NCBI GenBank assembly: GCA_021205255.1
Contig: JAJPXW010000355.1
Location: forward strand, 1-5,614
Length of the DNA stretch: 5,614 nt
Origin: Burkholderiales bacterium
Lineage (GTDB): Bacteria > Pseudomonadota > Gammaproteobacteria > Burkholderiales > Burkholderiaceae_F
Direction: 5' to 3'
Both the position numbers and the translations under genes were made by a program. Positions 1 to 5,614 of this stretch are shown here, one piece after another. The notes beneath the pieces were generated by a model. The model did not search any database. It was not told where the DNA came from and saw nothing but the letters and a program-made list of their open reading frames with translations. Every line of letters begins with the position of its first letter. Position 1 is the first letter of the stretch.

Positions 1-37
1 ATTCTAATATTGATGAATTTGGGTACCCTATGGGTCG

Positions 38-57
38 ATAAGACATTTACGTCTTAT
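38..57 (+). repeat. Inverted repeat in the leader of the flavoprotein gene
   Basis: ATAAGAC (38-44) and GTCTTAT (51-57) are perfect 7-base complements around a 6-base spacer. Copies of TCGATA flank them at 35-40 and 61-66. The arrangement sits about 75-95 bases before the start codon, where an operator could lie. It is A+T-rich with no T-run, so it is a poor terminator candidate. Operator function is inference; the sequence symmetry is directly visible. Confidence 0.35.
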
Positions 58-71
58 AAATCGATATTTCT

Positions 72-77
72 TACAAT
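72..77 (+). promoter_or_regulatory. Possible -10 element (TACAAT) of the flavoprotein gene
   Basis: TACAAT differs from the sigma-70 -10 consensus at one base and lies 55 bases before the start codon. No good -35 box is found at 16-18 bases; the nearest candidate, TTTACG at 46-51, is 20 bases away. If real, the promoter would need an activator or would start just downstream of the 38-57 inverted repeat. Weak support. Confidence 0.2.
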
Positions 78-118
78 CAACTTGCGTTCTCTAGGTAACG
101 CTTTGATTTTAAATAAAA

Positions 119-123
119 AAGGA
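119..123 (+). promoter_or_regulatory. Shine-Dalgarno site of the flavoprotein gene
   Basis: AAGGA lies 9 bases before the ATG at 133, within an A-rich stretch. It supports starting translation at the Tat signal peptide rather than at the in-frame ATG at position 10, which has no such site within the window. Confidence 0.7.
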
Positions 124-132
124 TCTGAATTA

Positions 133-1650
133 ATGCGTAGAAGAAGCTTTTTAGCCGCTTCAGTGGCTTCTACTTGTGCTTGGGCTGTTAATGCCGCAGA
201 CATTAAGCCGACAGATGGTGATACTGAAACGGATGTTTTAGTGATAGGTTTTGGTGGAGCTGGTGGCGCAGCTGCTATCGAAGCTTGCGACTGCAAAGCT
301 AGAGTGCTAGTCGTTGAAAAATCTCCGGAAGGCGGAGGCAATACATCGGTATCAAGTGGTGGCATTATGATTCCTGACAACAAGGAAGATGCCTACGTCT
401 ATTTGGAGAAGACTTTCAATTTTGCCGATAGCGAAATGGATCCAAAATTGCTTCGGATTTTCGTAGACGAAATCGTCCAACAAAGGCCATTCCTTGAGTC
501 GCTTGGTGAAGACGTACAAATTTTTATGTATGGTGGAGCGGGATTCCCAACACTTCCACATGCCGATACCATTAAAAAGTACTCTTTTAGATATGGCGGA
601 AAGACAGGCGGTCCGGCCCTCTTTGAAATGTATAGGAACGCCGTAATCAATCAAAGGAAAATCCCTGTCTGGTTTAATTCTCCCGCTAAGTGTCTCATTG
701 TTTCCGATGGAAAAGTAGTAGGGGCTCAGGTAGAAAAAGAAGGCAAGTTAGTAAATGTAAAGGCTTGCAAGGGCGTCATCTTAACTTGCGGCGGCTATGA
801 AAACAGCCCTGAAAAACTTAAGGTCTTTGCCCAGGGCAAGGACATTAAATTCATGGGAACTCCATATAACACTGGCGACGGACTCAATATGGCTGAAGCA
901 GTAGGCGCAAAGCTCTGGCATATGACGGCTTATTCATGTCCTCTAGGAGCTAAAGTTCCTGGGAAAGTGGCAATGGATCATACCAATTGTCCCGCTGCTG
1001 GAATTTGGGTTGATCAAGACGCAAAGAGATTCGTCAATGAAAAAAGAATAGACAGTCATAACTGCCTTTATGAAGTCCAAGGTCTCGACCCTGTCCAGCT
1101 CCGCTATCCACGCATTCCTTCCTACTTAATCTTTGATGAAAAAGCAAGGATGGCCGGTCCAGTAGGTGGAGCATCTTCAGGCTGGATCAGCATTCGAGAA
1201 GGCTATAAATGGTCTAAGGACAACACCGCTGAAATCGAAGCTGGCATCATTAAACAGGCTCAAACAATTGAAGAGCTGGCAAAGATAATTTGTGTAGATC
1301 CCGAAGTTCTTAAATGCACGATCGAAACATGGAATAAAGATGTGGCAGAAGGCAAAGATACTGTGGAAGGCCGTGCAATGAAGAACAAGCAGGGGAAGGT
1401 AATTTCATTGCCGATAGACAAGCCTCCATACTTTGCTCTTGAGCTAATTCCATCGCTGCTGAATACTCAGGGTGGTCCAAGGAAAACCGCCGACTGCCAA
1501 GTGATCAATGTTTTCGGTGAATGTATCCCGGGCCTTTATGCTGCAGGAGAACTTGGGTCTATGTGGGGTCAAATCTACCAGGGAGCATGCAACAATGCGG
1601 AATCGCTTGTATTCGGCAGACGCGCTGGAAGAGCTGTGGCATCTTTATAA
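133..1650 (+). CDS. Tat-exported FAD-binding oxidoreductase, fumarate reductase/ketosteroid dehydrogenase superfamily, substrate unknown
   Basis: A 505-residue protein, probably a periplasmic flavin-dependent reductase or dehydrogenase. The N-terminus is a twin-arginine signal (RRRSFL at residues 2-7, a short hydrophobic stretch, probable cleavage after VNA at about residue 21). The FAD-binding Rossmann motif GFGGAG is at 39-44, with the ribose-binding acidic residue E62 at the end of the second strand, then the GGGNTSVSSGG flavin loop (67-77). Further family blocks are GDGLNMAEA, KRFVNE (298-303) and the C-terminal GLYAAGE (467-473) to FGRRAG (494-499). The ATG at 133 is chosen because it puts the Tat motif at the N-terminus and follows AAGGA; an in-frame ATG at 10 would bury the signal. 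Canonical fumarate reductase residues are not evident: the HTMGG histidine is Asn444, and the substrate arginine before the final GGN block aligns with Tyr482. There is no CxxCH haem motif and no FMN-binding domain. The gene is followed by a terminator-like hairpin, so no partner is encoded downstream. Superfamily and export are well supported; substrate is not. Confidence 0.9.
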   Translation: MRRRSFLAASVASTCAWAVNAADIKPTDGDTETDVLVIGFGGAGGAAAIEACDCKARVLVVEKSPEGGGNTSVSSGGIMIPDNKEDAYVYLEKTFNFADSEMDPKLLRIFVDEIVQQRPFLESLGEDVQIFMYGGAGFPTLPHADTIKKYSFRYGGKTGGPALFEMYRNAVINQRKIPVWFNSPAKCLIVSDGKVVGAQVEKEGKLVNVKACKGVILTCGGYENSPEKLKVFAQGKDIKFMGTPYNTGDGLNMAEAVGAKLWHMTAYSCPLGAKVPGKVAMDHTNCPAAGIWVDQDAKRFVNEKRIDSHNCLYEVQGLDPVQLRYPRIPSYLIFDEKARMAGPVGGASSGWISIREGYKWSKDNTAEIEAGIIKQAQTIEELAKIICVDPEVLKCTIETWNKDVAEGKDTVEGRAMKNKQGKVISLPIDKPPYFALELIPSLLNTQGGPRKTADCQVINVFGECIPGLYAAGELGSMWGQIYQGACNNAESLVFGRRAGRAVASL

Positions 1651-1681
1651 GTCGTTTTTGACTTAATAATTAATGACTTAT

Positions 1682-1718
1682 GCCCCTAACTAGCGTTAAA
1701 TTCGTAGCTAGGGGCTTT
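1682..1718 (+). terminator. Probable intrinsic terminator between convergent genes
   Basis: GCCCCTA (1682-1688) pairs perfectly with TAGGGGC (1709-1715). The stem continues as CTA/TAG and CG/CG with one mismatch and one bulged G, closing on a TTAAATT loop. It lies 31 bases after the flavoprotein stop and is followed by only three T residues, so it is a modest intrinsic terminator for the + strand. recD2 converges on it from the right, so it may also act on that transcript, although the minus-strand sequence after the stem (ATAAGTC) has no U-run. Confidence 0.6.
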
Positions 1719-1790
1719 AGAGGAGCAAGTCAGAGACCGTCGAATCTGGCTTAATAAGTTTCTCAGCCCACGCATAGGCAGAAATCTGTC

Positions 1791-3992
1791 TTATAGCAAA
1801 TCAAAACTATCGCTGTTCTTGCTTCTAAGACGCTGCAATAGACCGGAATGTCTTTTAAGTCCGGACCTTGCATGAACCGCTATGCCGATAGCTTTTTCTT
1901 GACCTACTAGAATCACAAGCTTCTTGCCTCTTGTGACGCCGGTATATAGCAGGTTTTTCTTTAACATCGTGAAGTGTTGTGTTGTCACTGGCAGGATGAC
2001 TACAGGGTATTCGCTGCCTTGCGACTTATGTACTGTGGTGGCGTAGCAAAGAACTAGCTCGTCTAATTCACCAAAGGGATAGGTAACTAGCATTCCATCG
2101 AAATTAACTAGCAGTTCTTCCTCTTCACGATCGATTTTGGAAACATAACCGATATCCCCGTTATAGACGTTCCTGTCGTAGTTGTTTTCCATCTGCATCA
2201 CTTTGTCGCCTGGACTAAAAGTAGTTCCGAACTTAGTGACGGAATTTTCAGTTGGCGGATTTAGCGACGCTTTTAGCATTTCGTTTAAAGCAAAAGCACC
2301 TGTGCAGCTTCGGTTCATTGGACATAGGACCTGAATATCCTTAATGGAATTAAAACCATAGTGTTGAGGCAGTCTTCTTTTGACTAAATCAACGATAAGT
2401 TCGGATACTTTTTCTGGAACATCCTCTTTAAGAATATAGAAATCGGACTTTTCTCCTTTCTTGGGTCCCCAAGGAAATTTTCCTTCGTTGATTTGGTGAG
2501 CGGCGCGAATAATCCTCGATTGCGCAGCTTGTCTAAACACCTCAGTTAGGCGTATGACTGGAACTGTTTTGGAATTGATTAAATCGCTCAGAAAAGCTCC
2601 GGGACCAACTGAAGGAAGTTGGTCAATATCGCCCACAATAATGACGGCAGTTCTTCTATGGACAGCTTTAAGAAGGCTACTGGCCAATTGCACATCAACC
2701 ATGGAAGCTTCGTCTATTACAAGTAAATCGCAATCTAGTGGCGACTCTTCGTTTCTCTTAAATTTGCCATTGGTTGGATCAATTTCTAGGAGTCGATGAA
2801 TTGTTTTAGCTTCTCTTCCTGTCGATTCAGAAAGCCTCTTAGCGGCTCGGCCGGTTGGGGCACAGAGCATCATTTTGATTTTCCTAGCACCAAGAATTCT
2901 GAGGATGGACTTGATTAAGGTTGTTTTACCGACTCCGGGCCCACCAGTAATGACAAGTAATTTAGAAGCGACAGCTTGGCGAGTAGCCTCTTTTTGGCTA
3001 TTGGATAATTTGATATGGAGCTTTTCCTCTACCCAAGGAATGGCTATGGAGGCATCGATACTTTTCCATGGAATAGGACTAGCTCTTATTCTTCTAATGT
3101 TCTCGGCGATCGAACTTTCGGCATAGTAGAGATAAGGCTGATAGATGCTTCCTTGCTCAGGATATTTGTCTTCAATGATATTGTTCTGCTTAAGTTCATT
3201 CTGCAGAGCTTCGTCTAGGACGGATTCACTTATGTGTAAAAGCTCAGTTGCCAACTTTTTTAAATCGGTCCTAGTTAGACAGCAGTGCCCGTCGTTATCG
3301 GCGGCTTCCTGTAAAGCGTAGGTAAGGCCGGCGGCCGCTCGTAAAGGAGAATTTTCCGGAATTCCAACTTTCAGTGCAATTGTGTCGGCCGTTTTAAATC
3401 CAATGCCTCTTATGTCTTTTGCCAATCTGTAGGGATTCTGCTTTACTACCTCTACCGCTTCAGTTCCATAGGTCTTGAAAATTCTTACGGCCTTAGAAGT
3501 CGATACTCCATGGCTGTAGAGAAAAGTCATAATCTCTCGGATAACTTTCTGATCTGCCCATCCTTTAATAATCTTTTTTTTCCTAATCGGTCCGATACCT
3601 TCGACTTCCGAGAGCCGGTTAGGATCTTGGTCAATGATGTCAAAGACCTGAAGTCCGAATGCCTTGACTATTCTTGAGGCATAGACCGGTCCAATGCCCT
3701 TTACCATGCCGGAGCCTAGGTACTTTTCAATTCCAGCTAAAGTAGTGGGCGGCACGACTTCCATTTGAATGGCTTTGAATTGGCGACCGTGGTCTTTATC
3801 GTTGACCCAAATTCCCTGGGCATTGACATATTCGCCAGGAGTAACTGAAGAGGCGTTTCCAATGAGGGTGAGAAGTTCCCGTTCCCCTTTAACTTTTATG
3901 CGCAGGACACAGAACCCGTTTTCCGGGTTATGGTAAGTTACTCTCTCAATTAAGCCTTCTAGCCTGGAGAGACCAAGATCTGGCGCATTCAT
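1791..3992 (-). CDS. recD2: RecD2-family 5'-3' DNA helicase (SF1B, ATP-dependent)
   Basis: A 733-residue cytoplasmic helicase, near the usual RecD2 length. RecD2 proteins unwind DNA 5'-3' without RecBC and act in repair and replication-fork maintenance. The N-terminal domain (1-80) has the family block LEGLIERVTYHNPENGF. A helix-hairpin-helix region follows, with KGIGPVYA near 98, VEGIGPIRKKK near 130 and IRGIGFKTAD near 195. The helicase core has a Q-motif glutamine (Q333), Walker A GGPGVGKT (350-357), Walker B DEAS (427-430), motif III GDIDQLPSVGPG (454-465) and FRQ (486-488). An SH3-like insert starts near FSPGDKV (592-598). The C-terminal motifs are HKSQGSEYP (655-663) and YTGVTRG (683-689), with R688 as the likely motif VI arginine. 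All motifs are intact, so it should be active. The ATG start fits the family N-terminus, but no clear Shine-Dalgarno precedes it. No recB or recC is in the window. RecD2 is favoured over RecD by the long N-terminal region and HhH motifs. Confidence 0.95.
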   Translation of the reverse strand: MNAPDLGLSRLEGLIERVTYHNPENGFCVLRIKVKGERELLTLIGNASSVTPGEYVNAQGIWVNDKDHGRQFKAIQMEVVPPTTLAGIEKYLGSGMVKGIGPVYASRIVKAFGLQVFDIIDQDPNRLSEVEGIGPIRKKKIIKGWADQKVIREIMTFLYSHGVSTSKAVRIFKTYGTEAVEVVKQNPYRLAKDIRGIGFKTADTIALKVGIPENSPLRAAAGLTYALQEAADNDGHCCLTRTDLKKLATELLHISESVLDEALQNELKQNNIIEDKYPEQGSIYQPYLYYAESSIAENIRRIRASPIPWKSIDASIAIPWVEEKLHIKLSNSQKEATRQAVASKLLVITGGPGVGKTTLIKSILRILGARKIKMMLCAPTGRAAKRLSESTGREAKTIHRLLEIDPTNGKFKRNEESPLDCDLLVIDEASMVDVQLASSLLKAVHRRTAVIIVGDIDQLPSVGPGAFLSDLINSKTVPVIRLTEVFRQAAQSRIIRAAHQINEGKFPWGPKKGEKSDFYILKEDVPEKVSELIVDLVKRRLPQHYGFNSIKDIQVLCPMNRSCTGAFALNEMLKASLNPPTENSVTKFGTTFSPGDKVMQMENNYDRNVYNGDIGYVSKIDREEEELLVNFDGMLVTYPFGELDELVLCYATTVHKSQGSEYPVVILPVTTQHFTMLKKNLLYTGVTRGKKLVILVGQEKAIGIAVHARSGLKRHSGLLQRLRSKNSDSFDLL

Positions 3993-4042
3993 AACGCAAT
4001 TTTAAGGGTATGAGGCGATCGAGTTGTTATCTTGCAGGAAAC

Positions 4043-4081
4043 TTGCGGAAGAAATGCGCCAAATTCACATTTCTTCCGTAA
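4043..4081. repeat. Perfect 11-bp inverted repeat between lplT and recD2
   Basis: CGGAAGAAATG (4046-4056) and CATTTCTTCCG (4068-4078) are exact reverse complements around an 11-base spacer. Two more pairs lie outside one mismatch (4043-4044 with 4080-4081), where G4045 and T4079 would form a wobble pair in plus-strand RNA. Arm starts are 22 bases apart, about two helical turns. The element lies 53 bases after lplT ends and 53 bases before the recD2 start, reading on the minus strand. It could be a dimeric regulator site for recD2, a hairpin ending or protecting the lplT message, or a dispersed repeat. No U-run follows on the minus strand, so a standard intrinsic terminator is less likely. Confidence 0.6.
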
Positions 4082-4131
4082 TAGAAATTCATCGTATCCC
4101 TCTATGCCTTACCGGTCTAGGAGATAGCCGA

Positions 4132-5436
4132 TTAATGTCTTTTTTCTTCGCCAATTAAGTGCAATGAATCTTCCTTTGATTGATTCCAACGATGCTTGTA
4201 CCAAACACCCATAATGGCAGAGCCAATGCTCAAGCCAAAGAGAATAAGGATGGTTTGTGTGCTGAGGTCGGCTTTGATTAATAAAGAGTAAATGCCAAGC
4301 ATTATCAGTATGGAGGAATTCTCATTGAAGTTCTGAACAGCAATTGAACGGCCAGCACTCATTAGCACGTGCCCAAGATGCTGTAGAAGGGCATTCATTG
4401 GGACTACGAAAAATCCAGCCATTGCGCCAATTAGGATTAAGAAAAATGTGGCAATACAGATGGCGTAGGAGAAGTAAATGCCAAGAAAAGTAAATCCGCC
4501 AGGGACATCCGAGGCACTAAAGCCCGAAAGGCCAGCAACGAGAAGGCCCATTACCATGCCAAGCGGCAGCACTGTCAAACTCTTTTTTAAACTGACCATA
4601 GCAGCAGCCATGACAGCACCAATTGCGATGCCTATGGCAACTCCAGCTTGGAGGATAGCTGCTTGCGAAAGGTCAAGTCCTAGTGAAGTCTCTCCCCATT
4701 TCAATACCAGGAATTGCAACGTAGCGCCAGCACCCCAGAAAAGGGAAGTAGTTGCTAAGGAGATCTGTCCAAGCTTGTCATGCCAGAGTAGTGCGCAAGA
4801 TTTGCTGAAATTAATAATAGTTTGAATGGGTCTGAAATCTTGCTTTGGATAGACAGCGCCAGTAATTGGAATGAAGAGGTTTACAACAGCAGCCCCCATA
4901 TAAACAAGAATCATAACGAAGATAGCCGCTTGGGCAGCGTTATGGATAAATGGCAGATCAAGCGCTCTTATGTATTCATCGAAAGAAGGAGAAATAAGTA
5001 CGCCTCCTAGTCCGGTGCCTAAAATAATTGAACCTACAGTTAACCCCTCCATCCAACCGTTAGCTTTAACGAGCTGGTCCGGAGGTAATAGTTCAGTAAG
5101 AATTCCATATTTTGCCGGCGAGTAGGCTGCGGCACCTAATCCTACAATTGCATAGGCCAATAACGGATGGGTACCAAAAAGCATGATGCAACAGCCAAAA
5201 GTCTTGACTGCGTTGGTAATGAACATTACTCGGCCTTTTGGCATCGTGTCGGCAAAAATACCAACATAAGCGGCAAAAATAACGTAGCTAATAACAAAGA
5301 AAAGCTTTAGAAGCGGAACCATCCAAGAAGGTTCGTCTAAAGTTGTTAGAAGAGCGATAGCTGCGATGAGGAGAGCGTTGTCGGCAAGTGAGGACAGAAA
5401 CTGTGCCAACATTATCATGTAGAAACCGCGTCCCAC
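4132..5436 (-). CDS. lplT: Lysophospholipid transporter LplT (MFS)
   Basis: A 434-residue inner-membrane transporter of the major facilitator superfamily with about 11-12 hydrophobic segments. LplT flips lysophospholipids such as lyso-PE and lyso-PG across the inner membrane for re-acylation, in E. coli by Aas. Residues below count from the GTG at 5434-5436. The N-terminus is GRGFYMIMLAQFLSSLADNA, the expected family start. MFS motif A reads GIFADTMPKGR (59-69). The family block SPAKYGILTELLPP starts near 106 and continues to ANGWMEG (125-131). The C-terminal half has PMNALLQHLGH (346-356) and AVQNFNENSS (366-375). A longer frame begins at a GTG at 5479-5481, adding 15 residues, but has no ribosome site. 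The inner GTG follows AGGAGG and matches the family N-terminus. No aas or fused acyltransferase domain is visible, so re-acylation must be encoded elsewhere. recD2 follows on the same strand after 139 bases. Confidence 0.93.
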   Translation of the reverse strand: MGRGFYMIMLAQFLSSLADNALLIAAIALLTTLDEPSWMVPLLKLFFVISYVIFAAYVGIFADTMPKGRVMFITNAVKTFGCCIMLFGTHPLLAYAIVGLGAAAYSPAKYGILTELLPPDQLVKANGWMEGLTVGSIILGTGLGGVLISPSFDEYIRALDLPFIHNAAQAAIFVMILVYMGAAVVNLFIPITGAVYPKQDFRPIQTIINFSKSCALLWHDKLGQISLATTSLFWGAGATLQFLVLKWGETSLGLDLSQAAILQAGVAIGIAIGAVMAAAMVSLKKSLTVLPLGMVMGLLVAGLSGFSASDVPGGFTFLGIYFSYAICIATFFLILIGAMAGFFVVPMNALLQHLGHVLMSAGRSIAVQNFNENSSILIMLGIYSLLIKADLSTQTILILFGLSIGSAIMGVWYKHRWNQSKEDSLHLIGEEKRH

Positions 5437-5440
5437 TATG

Positions 5441-5446
5441 CCTCCT
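5441..5446 (-). promoter_or_regulatory. Perfect Shine-Dalgarno (AGGAGG) deciding the lplT start
   Basis: On the minus strand, AGGAGG is followed by CATA and then the GTG at 5436. The 4-base spacing is slightly short but workable. The alternative GTG at 5481 is preceded by ATTAATCTCTCGG, which has no purine-rich match. The next in-frame ATG (5416-5418) is 22 bases from AGGAGG, too far. The site therefore supports a start at 5436. Confidence 0.75.
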
Positions 5447-5614
5447 AGAAATAATGAGATTGGGGATTGTAACAAACGCACCGAGAGATTAATGGGTGAA
5501 AAACCCCATCGCGGATAACTTTAGCCGATATGAGATAACAAAAAGTACCCTTGGTGCTCGTATTTCGCAGGGACTGTAAATTTAAACTCTGAGCATCAAT
5601 GCTTCAATCTGGTG
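5447..5614 (-). other. Upstream region of lplT, no supported gene
   Basis: No open frame with a ribosome site or family resemblance is seen on either strand. Read on the minus strand, a weak sigma-70-like pair (TTGAAG, 17 bases, TAAATT) occurs near 5581-5609, with four of six consensus bases in each box; it would give a leader of more than 100 bases. A short ATGGG/CCCAT hairpin (5492-5496 / 5505-5509) lies between it and the start. The promoter is a suggestion only. The window ends before the next gene to the right. Confidence 0.25.

Noticed and set aside
10..132. N-terminal extension of the flavoprotein to an in-frame ATG at position 10
   Set aside because: It would place 41 residues before a clear twin-arginine signal, has no ribosome site in view, and the ATG at 133 has AAGGA at good spacing.
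166..186. Possible lipoprotein cleavage at the Cys in the signal peptide (AST-C)
   Set aside because: The bases before Cys15 do not encode a canonical lipobox, and a VNA cleavage site follows; a soluble periplasmic product is more likely.
54..654. Minus-strand open frames opposite the flavoprotein 5' half
   Set aside because: Antisense to the signal peptide, Rossmann motif and following conserved sequence; proline/alanine-rich translations are typical of shadow frames.
1673..1693. Mini-frame ATG-ACT-TAT-GCC-CCT-AAC-TAG after the flavoprotein gene
   Set aside because: Six codons running into the terminator stem, with no ribosome site.
1719..1790. A tRNA or small RNA in the gap downstream of recD2
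   Set aside because: No cloverleaf, T-loop (GTTCGAATC) or CCA-type 3' end can be assembled.
2554..3218. Open frames on the plus strand inside recD2
   Set aside because: They lie wholly opposite a gene with every helicase motif intact, have no ribosome sites and resemble no family.
4478..5010. Open frames on the plus strand inside lplT
   Set aside because: They are antisense shadows of conserved transporter sequence, with low-complexity translations and no ribosome sites.
5492..5509. ATGGG/CCCAT hairpin upstream of lplT as a terminator or riboswitch element
   Set aside because: The stem is only five bases, with no U-run after it and no conserved aptamer core that I can recognise.
5592..5603. 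AGCAT-CA-ATGCT palindrome near the right edge
   Set aside because: Five-base arms are expected by chance in a window of this size, and the context is cut off.

Overview
The window carries three complete protein genes and no RNA genes, insertion sequences, CRISPR arrays or prophage genes. It looks like ordinary chromosome of a Gram-negative bacterium. LplT implies an inner membrane facing a periplasm, and the first gene encodes a Tat-exported flavoprotein. Composition is moderately A+T-rich by eye. A solitary Tat-exported fumarate-reductase-like flavoprotein, LplT and a RecD2-type helicase together would fit a host-associated betaproteobacterium of the Sutterella/Parasutterella group. That placement is inferred from gene content and recalled family patterns, not from a search.

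Layout. Bases 1-132 are the leader of the first gene, with short palindromes and a Shine-Dalgarno sequence. Bases 133-1650 (+) encode a Tat-exported FAD-binding oxidoreductase of the fumarate reductase / 3-ketosteroid dehydrogenase superfamily. Bases 1651-1790 lie between convergent genes and hold a G+C-rich hairpin that is probably a terminator. Bases 1791-3992 (-) encode the 5'-3' DNA helicase RecD2. Bases 3993-4131 hold a perfect 11-bp inverted repeat (4046-4056 / 4068-4078). Bases 4132-5436 (-) encode the lysophospholipid transporter LplT; its start is best moved inward to a GTG behind a perfect AGGAGG. Bases 5437-5614 are its upstream region, with no supported gene.

The genes do not form an obvious pathway. 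The flavoprotein is probably a periplasmic terminal reductase or dehydrogenase with an unidentified substrate and no electron-transfer partner in view. lplT and recD2 share a strand and could be co-transcribed, but the 139-base gap with its inverted repeat argues for separate control, and their functions (membrane phospholipid repair, DNA processing) are unrelated. I found no convincing new multi-gene system. The points most worth a second look are the flavoprotein, which lacks the fumarate reductase catalytic residues and carries a Tyr motif instead, and the inverted repeat upstream of recD2.
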